Positions 49,075-61,814 are shown, counted from the first letter of the stretch. The stretch is 64,000 bases of DNA from Homalodisca vitripennis (GCF_021130785.1 NC_060210.1:184790001-184854000), one strand, 5' to 3'. Notes: generated by a model from the sequence alone, not told the origin. Program-made: numbers and translations.

Positions 49075-51969
49075 AATTCCAAATTTCTCAATCAGGTTCA
49101 AATCCGACTGCTTCACCAAAATGCCCAATCTGCCACTAACAAGCTTGACGAAATTCAATTAATGTGTGAAGAAAACGAAAACAGATGTACTTGTTGTAAC
49201 TGAGAACGGTTTTTAATGACAAGAACATCGACCAATGCCAAATTCCAAATTTCACATTGGCTAATGCGTATTGCGACAACTTTCCAAAGGAGGAGGAGTC
49301 GCCATTTTTGTCAAAAAAAATTATTCTTTTTCTCCCTTCTCACTTGCAAAACTATAGAAAAAGACTTTGAAGCAGTTGGGATAAAATTCAATTCGAACAG
49401 ATCAAAATTTACCGTCATCGAAATCTACAGGTCCTCCCAATGGCAATGAGGAAAATTTCTTCACAAATTTTGAAGCCCTGCTGATGGATTTAACTAACCA
49501 TGAACAGGGTTATATCCTAATGGGCGATTTTAACATTAATGCGATGGACACTAATCACCCCTTCCACCAAACGATTTGTCGACTTGTTAAGATCATTCGA
49601 CCTTGAGTTGTTGGTCAAAACGCCAACGCGTGTGACACAGTCTACACAGTCGACCAATCGACAATATCATATCTAATCTTCCAAGTGTCGCAGTGTCCGT
49701 GGTCAATACAGCTATCTCGGACCACTATGGCCAAGAGGCTATTATTAGTGGAGTAAAAATCGAGAGGGAGCCCAAAATCACTAAAACAATAAGAGACTTA
49801 AGGCCAGGAAACATCGCTCTCCTCAACACTTCCCTTTCCAAAGAAGATTGGAAATTCCAAGAATTCAAGTCTCTTTCGGTAGAACAGCATTTTAAAATGT
49901 TTAGTGATACACTAAACTTTCATGTTAACATGTACTGTCCTCTCAAAACCATACAAGTTTGTCCCAAAACGGTAAACAACAAATGGATCACTAAAGGAAT
50001 TTTAATTTCTAGAGAAAAACTAAAGTATTTCTCAGAATTCAGAAAACATCACACAATGAAGAATTCAAAACGATTTTTCCGAAATTACAAACTAATTTAC
50101 AGAAAAGTGATCCAGGCGGCAAAGGCATATGATGTTTCTAAATCAATTATATTTTCAAAAAATATTTCTAAAACTGCTTGGAACATCATCAACAATAAAA
50201 ACAAAATCATGCAACAATCAAATCAAATTAAAAAAAATGGTGACAGACTTGTGGAGGACGCGGTTGAGGTTGCGAATGGGCTTAACAGATTCTTTGGATC
50301 TGTTGCTTATGAGCAAGGCCCTTGCCCATCACCGCCACAAGGAATCCCAAGACGGAGACAGTGTCCCCAGTAGCCTCCATGGCACTGGCACCTGTCGTTG
50401 AGGAAGAGCTTGAAAAAATAATTCAGCAGCTCCCAGCCAAAAAATCAAATGATTTAAATTTAATGTCGATGTGGCTAATAAAAACATGTTCAAAGCATAT
50501 TGTGAAACCTTTAACCCAATTAGTAAATTTCTCTTTTGAACAAGGAGTTTTCCCCTCACTCCTAAAAACCGGCGAAAGTGAGCCCGATTTTTAAGAAAGA
50601 TGATCCCCACTCCCCACACAATTACCGGCCTGTCTCAATTTTGCCAGTTTTTGAGCAAAATATTCGAAAAACTTTTCTTGGTAAGAATGCTTCAATTTTT
50701 TTAAATAAGCACACAACCAGCTATCTGAAGACCAGTTTGGCTTCAGGAAGGGTAAGTCTCGACAATAGACGCAGTTGTACGTCTAGTCGATATGGGTTGT
50801 AGAGGGGCTAGAACGTCGGGATCCACATTGACCTTGAGTGTGTTCCTAGACTTATCGAAAGCATTCGACTGCGTTTTGACCATGTTACAATGCTTGACAA
50901 ACTTGAATCTCATGGCATCCGAGGGCGTGCCTCTCCAGTGGCTCAGGTCATTTTTAAGCCACAGAACCCAAATTGTCCAAATCGCAAAACAAATTATCTG
51001 AAACCAATTCACCTGAGCTATGGTGTCCCACAGGGCTCAATTCTCAGTCCAATTCTCTTCCTGATCTATGTCAATGACGTAGGTTCATCACTTCTGCACG
51101 GAAAACTTGTGCAGTATGCTGATGACACGACTCTCTGTTTCACAAGCAAATCAAAATTGATTCTGGAACAGCAAAGTTTTGTTGAGATCAACAACTGCGT
51201 CCAACATTTCAACAGCCTCAATCTTAAGACAAATTCTGCAAAATCTAATTTTCTAAATTTTGCTTTGCGATCAGTAGACAGGCATGACGAGCCAGCTGTT
51301 ATGTTGGCTGACACAATGCTGGAAGAAGTCTACTGCTCGAAATTCCTGGGAATATACCTAGATCGAGGGTTGACTTGGAATAATCACATCGATCACGTTT
51401 GCTCCAAATTGGCTTCAGGCATTTATGTTTTGAGGTCTCTAGCCAAATACTGCCCTATTCAGGTTCTAATGATGGCGTATTTTGCTTGATTTACCCCCAT
51501 CTCACTTACGGGTTGGTGTTGTGGGGAGCATTGTGCAAGAAACAATCAATTTATGAGAGTGTTTCAAGCTGCAAAAACAAGCGATCCGCATTATCGCTCT
51601 GTTGAAATTTAGAGAGTCGTGCAAGGAAGCCTTCCAAAATTTACAACTGTTGACGCTGCCCAGTCTCTACATCTTGGAAACAACTCTGTTTTGTATGTCT
51701 AAATGTACCATGACGAATGGCCGGGACATACATGCGTATGAGACTAGAGGCAGAGATAACTACCGAAACTGTTAGGCACAGAACGGTGGTTTATGAACGC
51801 TTGCCTTCACAGGCAGGTGTTCATTTCGTCAACAAATTACCAAATTCAATAAAAAAACGCTCCAACGCCCCAAGGTGTTAAAGACTCGTTTTGAAAACGC
51901 TTTTTAGTGTCACAAGCATTTTATAATGTAGACGAGTTTTTAGCATTTGATTGGGAGACCACCAATTAA
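49075..51969 (+). pseudogene. Retrotransposon ORF2: endonuclease and reverse transcriptase, frameshifted
   Basis: APE-type endonuclease pieces run in order: IRLLHQNAQSATNKLDE (from about 49108), VVTENG (Glu, near 49190-49207), GGVAIFVKK, IEIYRS, MGDFNINAMD (49520-49549) and ISDHYG (SDH at 49717-49725). A linker frame spans 49693-50373. Reverse transcriptase pieces follow: NYRPVSILPV, FLDLSKAFD (motif A, 50843-50869), YGVPQGSILSPILFLIYVND (motif B), YADDT (catalytic, 51115-51129) and FLGIYLDRGLTW. The C-terminal region has RHRTVVYERLPSQAG and ends DEFLAFDWETTN with TAA at 51967-51969. Reading it requires about ten frame changes. Catalytic residues of both enzymes remain, but no continuous protein can be made. 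Confidence 0.9.
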
Positions 51970-52176
51970 AAAAACTGACTGAATCCGTCGCTGGAAGTGG
52001 GTGAATCATTGGCGAATGAATGGATGTATGTAAATTTGTAAATTGTAAGTCTGAATGAGATCTATTGTGGGTGTATGACAAAATTCTAGCAAGTAAAAAG
52101 TTGACTTTTGCCATGCATTATAGAATGTTCCGGCAATAAAAATCTGATTTGATTTGATTTGATTTGATTTGAGATG
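51970..52176 (+). other. Retrotransposon 3' UTR, GATTT tail and target duplication
   Basis: About 175 bases of UTR with a CAATAAAAATC phrase, then five GATTT units plus G (52146-52171), then AGATG (52172-52176), the repeat of the 5' flank. A short tandem tail instead of poly(A) is typical of CR1- and Jockey-like LINEs. Confidence 0.85.
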
Positions 52177-52534
52177 TCAGCTAAACTATATGAATTAATG
52201 CCGACAGCTGTCACCCCATGCCGCAGAGTACTGCGTATGCTCCTTATACAAATTAGTGTACCACAGTACTACAGTGTTGTTACGTTATTGACATAAGTGC
52301 CTATTTGCTCTAATGGGATTACGTATTTCTTGTCAAGCGTTCCCTCAATTTACAGCTGCTGTTACTACGGAAAATTGTTATTGAAAACTGAACATTTTCT
52401 TACAGTAAGCGTTGGGTTAGCACACAAACTACCTACTCAATATTATAAGGAAAGTAAGAAACAACAAATTGTTTACTTGGCTCTGTATCTGTGACCGTTA
52501 AAACTATTCATTTTTAGAACAATTTAATTTGTTT
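52177..52534. other. No gene seen; copy B
   Basis: Collinear with 12248-12610. It resumes copy A sequence directly after the retrotransposon. Confidence 0.5.
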
Positions 52535-52866
52535 ATATATAATACACATGTAAATAAAAGGCTCAAAAATAATTTCAAATTTAACTGAATAATCTATTCC
52601 CCTCTAATAATTTAAATAAATTATATATTTAATAAATATATTATTTATTCAAATATTCCCCGTTGAATTCGTAAATCATCTCACTCTATTTTTCTATCAA
52701 TAGTATTTTATATATAATACAACAATAATTTCACATTTAACCGAATAATTTATTCCCCCTTACTACATTAACTAAATAATATATTTAATAAATAAATTAT
52801 TTATTAAAATATTCCCCGTTGGAATCGTAAATCATCTCACTCTATTTCATTATTCATAGTATTTTA
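52535..52866 (+). repeat. 156-bp tandem duplication, copy B only
   Basis: CACTCTATTT lies at 52682 and 52838. The preceding blocks AATATTCCCCGTTG and ATTTAATAAATA are doubled with the same spacing. Copy A has a single unit (12612-12795). The two B units differ from each other at least as much as either does from A, so loss in A is as plausible as gain in B. Confidence 0.8.
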
Positions 52867-53689
52867 TCAAAAGAAACGATCCTAAATATTTTAAGGGGAT
52901 TTTGAATGAACCCTTATATAATAAATATAATATATAATGACCCGTACTTTACATCAATCAGTTACGTCCCCTGAGGGACGCTTCTCGGAAATATCTCAAT
53001 TTCCATGCATTAGCTACTCGATTTAAGTAAGGAGCTAGAGTTTGAAAACAGTTGGAAATTTAATTATAACATTGTTAATACTTTAATGCTTTCCCCTTTA
53101 ATTAATAAAAATTACATTTCACTAACAAAATTATTTTTCACACGAGATTCATTTTCAAATATAGCATTTACTAATATATTTTGGAAACCAAACAAAGTTT
53201 TTTGCCTGTAACAAACAATAAAAATATACAGTAGTGAAAAACAAAATTACAATTATAGTTTTATACAATTAAATTAAATAGATCCATAAACTGTTTTCTG
53301 TATATGTACATAAATTTGGAATATTATTGACCTTAAATAACTTTAAACATAATATTTACGTTAAGATACGTAAACTGAAATTAACAAACCTATAATAAAA
53401 AATTGATTACAATAAAAATCTCTAAAAACATATTCCTGTAACCGTAAAATGACTATTTTATGTTACAACTTTAATGACAATCCATCGGTATCCTATTTGT
53501 TAAACAGGTTGAAAAATTATAGAGTTATAGCAATTTGGATTTCACTGTATCAGAAGAAAAATCCGCTCAAAATATTATATAAAGCCTATGGTAGCATAAA
53601 TATAACAGGAATTGATCAACAATAAATGTCTACTGGGTCAATAGAAGGGACTGTGGGTGTGATGCGGTCGAAGCATATTTTCATATGTC

Positions 53690-54060
53690 CCTATATTACA
53701 CCGCACCATGCCGATATATCTGGTACTGATGTATTTGTGTCCCAGCATTCTTCATTGCCGTTATTCCTGTACGATTGCATCTATTCTGTATTCAAGGTTA
53801 TGCATCCATAAAGTATATCATGCAATGATGCATTTGTAGATATCTCTATTTTTTTTACCTTTATTACTGTTGTTATCGAGATTATGTATCCATAAAACAG
53901 ATCATGTACTGACATATTAGTGTACAGCTGTCCATTATATTTAAAACTGTAAGGGCATATCAAATTCCACTTTCTGCATTATATATAAATTCAGTACTAT
54001 ATATCTTGTGATGATATATTTGTTTACCTGCATCCTTCGTCACCGTTATGTTAATGTACT
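53690..54060 (+). repeat. Degenerate tandem repeat of about 100 bp, copy B
   Basis: Counterpart of 13880-14300, with unit starts near 53725, 53824, 53907 and 54007. The second unit differs strongly from its A equivalent (a T run and TTACTGTTGTTATC). Confidence 0.65.
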
Positions 54061-55023
54061 TTCACATATATGTAATATTCGTCATATGAAAAAAGCAGTA
54101 GTTTTTAGGAATTAAATACGACAGTTCTTTGGAGCGTAAAATTCAGTGGAAAGCTTACAAAAAATCAACTCTTACTGATATATAACAGACAACGGGTCTT
54201 ATTAATTAGAAGGGGTGGCTCTTAGATGCGTTGAAGCCATTGGAATTAACTCTGACTTATGAATAAGAGGCAACGGGGTTTCAATAATTAAGTAGGGCCG
54301 CTCTTTGAAGTGTAGAAATCAGTGGAATCATTACTAAAAACCAACTGGTAGTGAAAACCAGCTGGAAAAAGTCATCTAATTTACATTTGCTTACTAATAC
54401 ATGATTTAAAGGTACAAATTAACAAATGCTAATTGAATTCAGTATGAAATAGCGAGAGGTTCTAATTTAAAACACCTTTGTTTTAGTGTACGAAGATGAA
54501 AGGCGGAAGATTTATTTCATTCGCTTTGTTCTATATGGTAAATACAGGACCACCGTACTTAGCTTTAATCTTGTTGAATTGATCTTGTCGAATGTAAGAC
54601 CAATTTATAAGGTTCACTCACAAATCACTCCATGTCGTTAAAAACTCAAGACTGTTTCATTGTATGCTTTGCATTGAACACTGCAAATATTATAGATCCG
54701 AATACACACCTACATACAATTATTTTAATTCAAATAATCATCTTTTAATTAAATAATTCCCAGTGATAATTTAACGTTAAATACCAATCGTAGTGTAACG
54801 GAATTAAAACTTCTAGAAACATTTTTCAGTCTTTTTTTGTATCTTCAATCTTTAGTGTCCATGAATCACTCCTTTTTTAATATTTAGTCACATTTTAAAC
54901 AGTTAAATACAGTGCATGGATGTGGCAACTTCTTTGAAATCTTATTTCTTTATTAAGAAAATCCTGTCAGATTGTAGGAGAATATTAAAAATAAATGTAT
55001 AAATGTATATTTTTAAAATATTA
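54061..55023. other. No gene seen; copy B
   Basis: Collinear with 14301-15199 of copy A. Confidence 0.5.
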
Positions 55024-55295
55024 CTAAGGAACAGTTATACTTGTGATACCTGTATTGACAGTTTGTTTTAAAATCTTCTCTAGAATTAAATACAGTTCCT
55101 TGTAACATCTGCACATTCATTCATCAATCGGAGCACTCCTTCTTCATCACATTGTTGAGGAAATGTTGTACTTGTGATTTTAAATTGACTGTTTGTTGTA
55201 AATCTTCTGTAAAACAAAGACAGCTTAGTGTGTCATCTGGGCATTCATTCATCAATCATAACACTCTTTCCTGAATACATTAGTGCTTGCAAAGC
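55024..55295 (+). repeat. 128-bp tandem duplication, copy B
   Basis: Counterpart of 15200-15490. CATTCATTCATCAATC recurs twice at the same spacing. Confidence 0.8.
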
Positions 55296-55710
55296 TTTTA
55301 AATAAAGACGACAAAATCTTTCTGGCCTACTCTTTTTTACGGTTTGCAACTCACGCATATACTGAAAATTAAGTTTTCATAACCTCGAAATGTCACAAGA
55401 GCCTACAAAAAAGGCAAATATGTACATAAATAAAAACACGTATCATTTCAAACGTATCTCAAACTTAAGCAAAGTAACTCAATATTTAACATTGCCCTTG
55501 TAACTCAGGTAGTTCTAATACAACGCTTACATAACTAATTTAAGACGTTACAAACTATAAATGTACGAATCCCATACTTGTTCTTGCCATCAATACTAAC
55601 AAAATCATCTAAGCATTGAGGAAGGTCGTGTTAATGATGGACCTCATTAAGAGAAACTTTTCCAGCTTAACTTTACGGAAGTTAAGTTTTTTATCATGGT
55701 GGGTGCTCAC

Positions 55711-55774
55711 CGGAAGTCCTCATGCCGGAACCGTGGTCCACGCACAAGTACTGCGGTTCACCAGATTCTAGAAT
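55711..55774 (-). CDS. Candidate 64-nt exon, copy B (minus strand)
   Basis: Counterpart of 15914-15977 with the same AG and GTGAGC borders and the same length and phase. The peptide core PQYLCVDHGSGMRTS is identical. Only a Pro-to-Ser change and a silent change separate the copies, while the flanking 300 bases carry many differences and indels. Unidentified. Confidence 0.3.
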
Positions 55775-58190
55775 CTTATGTATTACGATTCTGATCAATA
55801 TTCTTTACGGTGTTTTCGTTTGAAGTATACAGGTGTCTCGCCAATAGGAGGACAATTGTTGAAAATATGACAAATTAAACACATTTTGTTAAAAATTTCT
55901 CAGTTTTAAAGAGAGAATTTCTAGTTTTAAATGGATGGTTTAGATGTCCGCCTTATCCACCCACAAAAATACAATATCAAAAGGAATGTTTTAAGTTACT
56001 TTTTATACATAACAATTGTTTTAAATCGAAACTATTTGTAGAAGACTTTGTTTGATTTTTGTATAGAAGGTTATAAGAATAATCCAGTATTATTCACTTA
56101 AATTTCAAATTTCAGGTAAATAAAAATGTAAATTGGAATTATAAACAAATATGGCGAATTCCTACCTCGACAACTATTTAAAAACACTTCAACCATCGAT
56201 TAAGGTTCATTAGTTGCTGGTATTTTGTTATAATAAAAATTGCCTTTGTTGAATATATCTAATTTATGAATGTTTAACCTATTAGTTTGTTTAAAGATTG
56301 TAACTTCCTATTTAGTGTTTTTTAATCATTCTTCTTTCATAAAGGCTGAATAATTGTTACTTCTGAAAACCTGTACAAAAACCAACTTCGCACGGAAGAT
56401 TAATTAAAAAATACTCTTTGTATTCTTTAATAATACAAGTCTTCTAAATGTTATGTATTCACAAAAATAACACTGAATATTTTAACAACGTAACTTAATG
56501 CATGGATTTCCTGCAACTTAAATGAATGTGTTCGGAGTAAAAAAATACCCTACACACTGGACTCTAGAAGTTTAAAGTTAGCAAAGAAACTATATTTATG
56601 ATTGTCGAGTGAATTTATTTTAGACGAACATGGTTGAAATAAATATAATACAAATTATTTTAATATATATCTTACCCCTTTTGCTCTCTTATTATTATTT
56701 TAATTTGGAAATTAGATTAAAGATAAAATACACAGTCAACTTGAAAAGAATCTCCAAATATTAATGTAACTAAGTAGTGAGACATTCGTAGGAAGCTTGT
56801 AAGGAATGAAGTTTAATAATATAAATCTTTGTAAAACAGTTTAATAAAATATTTACCTAAATATTTCAGATTTGACAAAGAAAGTGAATTAATTTGTCAC
56901 TGTACAGGATTTTCTCTTGAAATACCTACTAAACAAAGAACTCTAAATCCTCCAAGCATCTAAGCTGTCAGGATTTATAAACACAATATACGTAAGCAGC
57001 TTTTCCGTAGTTACCAAGTTTTATTGTGCCTAACAGGATTTAAAACTTACTCAAGTTGTTGTCGTATTCCAGAACTTGGTGTCAAATTGGCATATTACCC
57101 TCAATCGGAATTAAGCATTGCAAAAGATTTACATAAAAATCCTGTTATATTGCGTACAGTATTCTCTTAAGAACAGATGATTTTAAACACCTTAATTGGA
57201 AGGTAATAGTATGAAGAAAAGAATAATATGGCATTGTTGAGTGTACGGCTGATAATTCACCGTCCATATATCATCCGACTGTAAACATAAACAAGAGTGA
57301 GGTTCAGTAAACAAGATAACCTAGTTGTACGGAGTGGTCATCATTCTTCCGCAACCATTTCTCCTTCTTGTTCCCGTGTCCTAAGTGTACATGTTTCCTT
57401 ACTCACGTCAAGTCTTATCTTGAGTCAGTATAAACTTTTACAATTAAGTCTGCAGGATCTTCTAAAAGTAATGTTTTGTTTCTGTGCCACTTCTGTTAAA
57501 GAGTATTCCAAGAAAGATATATTAGCAGTTAAGTAGTGATCAATAAAAGGTAAATGATACAAAGCAATGAAACTACATCTTGACTAATTCAATCCTTCAT
57601 TAATTTTGACACATTCTCTTGGGTCTGCTTACATTGGGTAAAGAGACTCAATTCAAAATCATGTTCATCATATTTTTACGTAGCCTTATTGACAAATTTC
57701 GAATGTTTGTATTACTTAGGAGTAGTAAACTTTTTTAAAGGTATTAATTGATATAAGAGTAATAAATGTAATTTGATTGGAACCCAATACTATCATGAGG
57801 TAATATGGTTATTGAAACGGTGCGTTGAGATAAAAAGTGCAGATAAATAAAACGTGGTTTTTCTTTAATCAGAAACGTTTTCCAATAAAGAGCAGTTTAA
57901 GTAAATCACATTTCTAATATTTCTCCTAGTAATCATTTACAGTAAATTATTTATAGACAAATCGACACCCTGCTCTAGTACGCATATACTGCACTAACTT
58001 GACACTAACAGTTGGCATCAAAAGTGTCTAATATTGTGCCAAATACAGCAGTCTGCCAAGTGTCAGAGAAATTGTGTTTTTACATTATTTCCGAGTATAT
58101 TTTATATGCTTATAGCTTGCTGTCTAGAGACTTATCGTCAGAGTAAACTGATGCAGCGTCATTTCAGGATTTAATAATCTAGAGTTATGA
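55775..58190. other. No gene seen; copy B
   Basis: Collinear with 15978-18380. The nested hairpin of copy A (18192-18257) is unchanged at 58000-58065. The frame at 57297-57536 is not open to the same extent in A and is not supported. Confidence 0.5.
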
Positions 58191-59044
58191 GGTTTGGGGG
58201 AGTTATCAGTTATGAAAATACCCAATTATAACGTTTAAACGGATTTTAAATTATTAAGTAGATTTTAATTGTACTTTTCACTTTATAAAAGATTTATATG
58301 GCAAAATCTAAGGAAATACCTGGTCGAATTGTCCTAATTCGGATAAATATATAACACATATTGGGATAATATATACATACCAGGTCATATCACAGTTTTG
58401 CACCAAATGAACTATACTACTTGGAACGCGCGCTGCCCATAAGCCGCATGCTGTTTTCCGTTTTTGCATACAGCTGTGCGTTGCTTGTGTATTCACAAGT
58501 CTCCAAGGCGCATAAAGTAGGCAAGAACTCACCGCGTTGTGCAGCGATCAATGGAACGATCCGGCATCACGCGTTTTCATGACGAAACACAAATCGTCGT
58601 TTAACGCGGGATTTTCCATTGTATGTTAGTAAATTATGACATTTCTAGTTTTAAGGTTAAAATTTTTTATTATATTTTTGGCGCCGTTGTAAAACTTATT
58701 GAAAAAAGTATTAAATGTAACAATATGTTGTTCTGTACTCCATGCCAGTGATTATGATTAGAATATATATTTTTTTACTGTTTTTAAATCTAGGGGAAAT
58801 TTAATTACATCAAGTGATGATGTATTGAAAAATGTAAAATATTGTTATTTGCCTAAGTTATCTAAATGGGACCACTTCTGAATTAATATTGCGAGTTTTT
58901 AACAATTTTACTGGTAGTGTTTTCAAGGGGCATTTAGCTAATGACGAATTCACTGAAAGCCACGAGTTATTTTTTATTAAAACGGCGATTAAACTATTTG
59001 TTTTCAAAATAATATCACATCACATTGGAAACAGAAAAAATTTT
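58191..59044. mobile_element. 854-bp segment present in copy B only, origin undecided
   Basis: Copy A passes from AGAGTTATGA (18371-18380) through 13 bases to GACATAAC (18394). Copy B has 854 bases between the same words. No inverted or long terminal repeats and no clear target duplication are visible. The middle (58410-58610) is GC-richer (GAACGCGCGCTGCCC, GCATCACGCGTTTTC) than the surroundings. The right end holds a transposase-like open piece (58889-59068). Either a decayed transposon fragment entered B, or A suffered a deletion. Confidence 0.55.
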
Positions 59045-59068
59045 GACATAACAAAAAACGATCCAATT
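58889..59068 (+). pseudogene. Possible P-element/THAP9-like transposase C-terminal fragment
   Basis: A 60-codon open piece with FTESHELFFIKTAIKLFVF followed by KIISHHIG. The pattern of a helix ending in an aromatic/Arg-His stretch, after an E-S-H motif, recalls the C-terminal region of P-element-type transposases. The likeness is weak and based on memory of the family's pattern only. It starts without ATG and ends in TAG. There are no other transposase domains nearby and no inverted repeats. Confidence 0.2.
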
Positions 59069-60159
59069 TAGGAAATAAGCCAAAAATTTTTCCATAAATA
59101 TTATTTTTCTAACATGTGGATTAAGTATGTCATGTTTGTACATTTTATGTAATTTGCGTTGAAATAAAATACAGCCAATAAAAAAGTAGTTTTTTTCACC
59201 AGGTACATATTTTAATGTCTGTAATCTTCGTTACCGACTTTATAAGAAAAATTCCAAGCCTCATTTTAGTTATTTTGATATTTAACGATATTCCGTTTTT
59301 ATAACTAAAAATAAAAAATCTACAGTAGCAGCTTCTAAAATTTGTAGCAATAAATCAATTGTGGAATAGAACAATATTATTAAGGCGTTAGATCATTACT
59401 ATAATGCCTTACATATGAATGGAGTGAGGTCCTGCCCACTTTGAACGCCTGCAGACGCCAGACATAACCCCTGATTGAGAATTAGTTCTGCGGCTCAGAA
59501 CGCGCTCCATTAGTATAATTTGTTGGGTGTAACACGCGTAAGTAAGGAATAGCAACCATACCTCAAGGCATATTATCTCTATAACTTGCACTTAGCCAAA
59601 ACATCGCATGCATGCATGGTAATATACCACTGTGAAGTCACAGTAAGGTTCAAGTATTGTATATAAAATAAATCTATGGTGAAAAATGCCCCACTCCCGT
59701 TTCTAATTTTGTCCTATTGTTTTCTGCCTTGACGATCGCTATTTACTATTGGTACCTAGTTAATGTTAGTGGTTGGGAGTTCAATACAGACCTATTGTGG
59801 TTTTACGCTTCAGTTTGATTTAATAATTGACGAGCATTCCATAGTGCCAATCTCTCAGTTAATTTCACGAGTATTATTATTGCAGTGTAATAATACAGTT
59901 GTATTGTATGGATACACTTGTTTCCTCGACAGAACCGAGGATACAACTGCAAAGCTGTACTTGGCCAACTTAATCAACTTAAAAGTAAATATGGAATACG
60001 GGAATGGGTAGTACAATAGTACAAGTAATAATAATATTTGTTGAAATTCGCCATCGTCATATTTACCAATGACAGAATATCATATTTACAAAAGTGGGAT
60101 ATGTACTAACTCTTATTCATGTTTTTCTGTTTTTTTAACATAAAAGGTGTAGGAAAATA
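59045..60159. other. No intact gene seen; copy B
   Basis: Collinear with 18394-19519. It contains the broken counterpart (from ATG 59908) of the 38-codon ORF at 19254-19370. The frame at 59763-60011 passes through it in another register and is not called. Confidence 0.45.
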
Positions 60160-60385
60160 AAAAGAAAAAACACAACCAAGTGGCGATGAACGTATCGTAA
60201 TAACTTGCAGGAAAATCGCAGAAACTAAGATAAGATACATACATTCGGCTGTAACATATTATCAGCCCTGCAACAGATAAGTTGTCACTGAACAGAAAAT
60301 ACCTTCTTGGCACGTCCTACGCCACCGCGCGAGCATGGCTCAGCATCTTCACGATGTCCTGATTGTACGATTTGTTTTGCATCCT
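60160..60385. other. Low-divergence island, copy B
   Basis: Counterpart of 19520-19745. The 66-codon minus frame (60113-60313) is open here too, with changes confined to its C-terminal end. Confidence 0.3.
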
Positions 60386-61427
60386 CAGTATTTAATACAT
60401 GTGTTGCATTCGCCATTGGTTTTAAAACTGTTTACTTAATTCTAAGGAAAGTATTCGTAAACTAGTCATTCTTTCAAATCGTCAATTATCAGTAACGAAT
60501 TTAAAAAGGAGCGCCATAGGTAATAGGAGCACACATTTTAAGATTAAATTTATGTTTTCTTGTTATCATGCATTAGCAAATTCATATTCCATTAAAGCTT
60601 GATTAGTGACATATTACTTTATTTTTTAATTATTTGTCTAGGTATGAAACAAAGATGAAACAAAGATAATTTTCACTGAAGACTACAAAAAACCTTTACT
60701 GTTATAACAAACGAAACAATGATTCGGTGATAACGTACTTTGTGTAACTATAGAGCTTAGAGAGAGCTCGAGTAAAAGTACCATAAATTGTAAATTTTGG
60801 TGCTCAATGAAGATGAGCTCACTCCTATCGGTTCTGTTCTCTCAGAAGCTGGTGTTTAAACAGTGACGCTGGGCTGAGCTTTAAGAGATCTATCGTTTTA
60901 ATAAACGAAGATTGTGGTTTACTGCTAATCGCTCTCTGTCTCGGATCTCTCGTTTGATAAGGAAGCAGTCTATCCTCTTCTATAATGAAGATATACGGAC
61001 GAGTTTATTAGACGTCGACCTCAATGCTTCTCTCTGCTGCCTATATTAGTTTATAAAATTCTATTATAAAATATCTCATCTCAGCAGCAATGTATCCTTG
61101 CCTATCCGATCTTTCCTCAGTAAATTGCAGCCGTTTCTTCATAGCAATAAATGCTACTAAGGTAATTGGTTTACAATTCCTCTATCCATTCTGACTTTTG
61201 ATAAATGTAAAATTGGTGCAGTCGCAATAAAATATCTAGAAAGTATCAATCTATGTACTGTTTTTTAGTATTTAGTATAGTATGTTTTAAACATTATTAT
61301 TTAGAAAAAGAAGATTAAAACATACCTGAAACACATTCAATAATCATAGTATGGCGGTAATTATTTGCGACTGATTTTTATTATCACCATGTTATGTTTT
61401 TGGTTCACCACCATATCGAAAAAATTC

Positions 61428-61806
61428 GGGTCTTTTTCGTTTAAGGGCCAGCACCTTACAAACATGACACCTGACAGTGCATTTAATCGTTTTTTTTGTG
61501 TTATTAGTTAGTAGGACAGTAGTTCAGATACTACTTCTAGTATAAAACTCGTCTTATCTTATCAGTGGTAAACGCGCGCCGCTTATCTTTTGCCTGTAAT
61601 GAAACCTGCGTTAGTTCTGTCTGAGTTTTTGTGTGTCAATAAAGCGTGGTGAGTTGATCTGGGCTTGGACTTTGCAAGCTCGAGTTAATTTTTTTCTAAA
61701 AGAGCAAGCAGCGCAAAGCGCTGCGCAGCGGGAAAGCATCGCGTGATCTGAGTTTTGAATAGGCAAGCTAGGGTCTTTTGTGCTGGCCCTTAAACGAAAA
61801 AGACCC
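61428..61806. mobile_element. 379-bp MITE with perfect 27-bp TIRs and 8-bp target duplication
   Basis: The left end (61428-61454) begins GGGTCTTTTTCGTTTAAGGG, and the right end (61780-61806) is its exact reverse complement. AAAAATTC flanks both sides (61420-61427 and 61807-61814), and copy A has a single AAAAATTC at the matching site (near 20769). An 8-bp duplication fits hAT-, P- or Merlin-type DNA transposons. The TIR start GGG does not by itself choose among them. Next to the right TIR, GGGTCTTTT is repeated, giving an extra terminal hairpin. A perfect palindrome CGCTGCGCAGCG lies near 61718-61730. The 65-codon minus frame inside shows no transposase motif, so the element is non-autonomous. 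Confidence 0.92.
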
Positions 61807-61814
61807 AAAAATTC

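Larger units (their letters stand above)
47588..52171 (+). mobile_element. Non-LTR retrotransposon (CR1/Jockey-type), decayed, 4584 bp
   Basis: A LINE present in copy B only. It is flanked by the 5-bp duplication AGATG (47583-47587 and 52172-52176), and copy A has the intact single site (CTCTAGATGTCAGC near 12243). In order it carries an ORF1 region with a coiled coil and an SGNH-type esterase, an ORF2 with an apurinic-type endonuclease and reverse transcriptase, a 3' untranslated region and a GATTT repeat tail. Esterase-bearing ORF1 together with an APE endonuclease is known from CR1-group elements. The exact clade is not settled. Both ORFs are split by many frameshifts, so this copy is dead. 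The 5' end lies close to or inside ORF1, so 5' truncation is likely. Confidence 0.93.

Noticed and set aside
51066..51314. Minus-strand frame over the reverse transcriptase
   Set aside because: Shadow of the YADD-containing plus-strand ORF2.
61611..61808. 65-codon minus frame in the 379-bp element as transposase
   Set aside because: It begins inside the TIR and shows no transposase motif. The element is too short to be autonomous.
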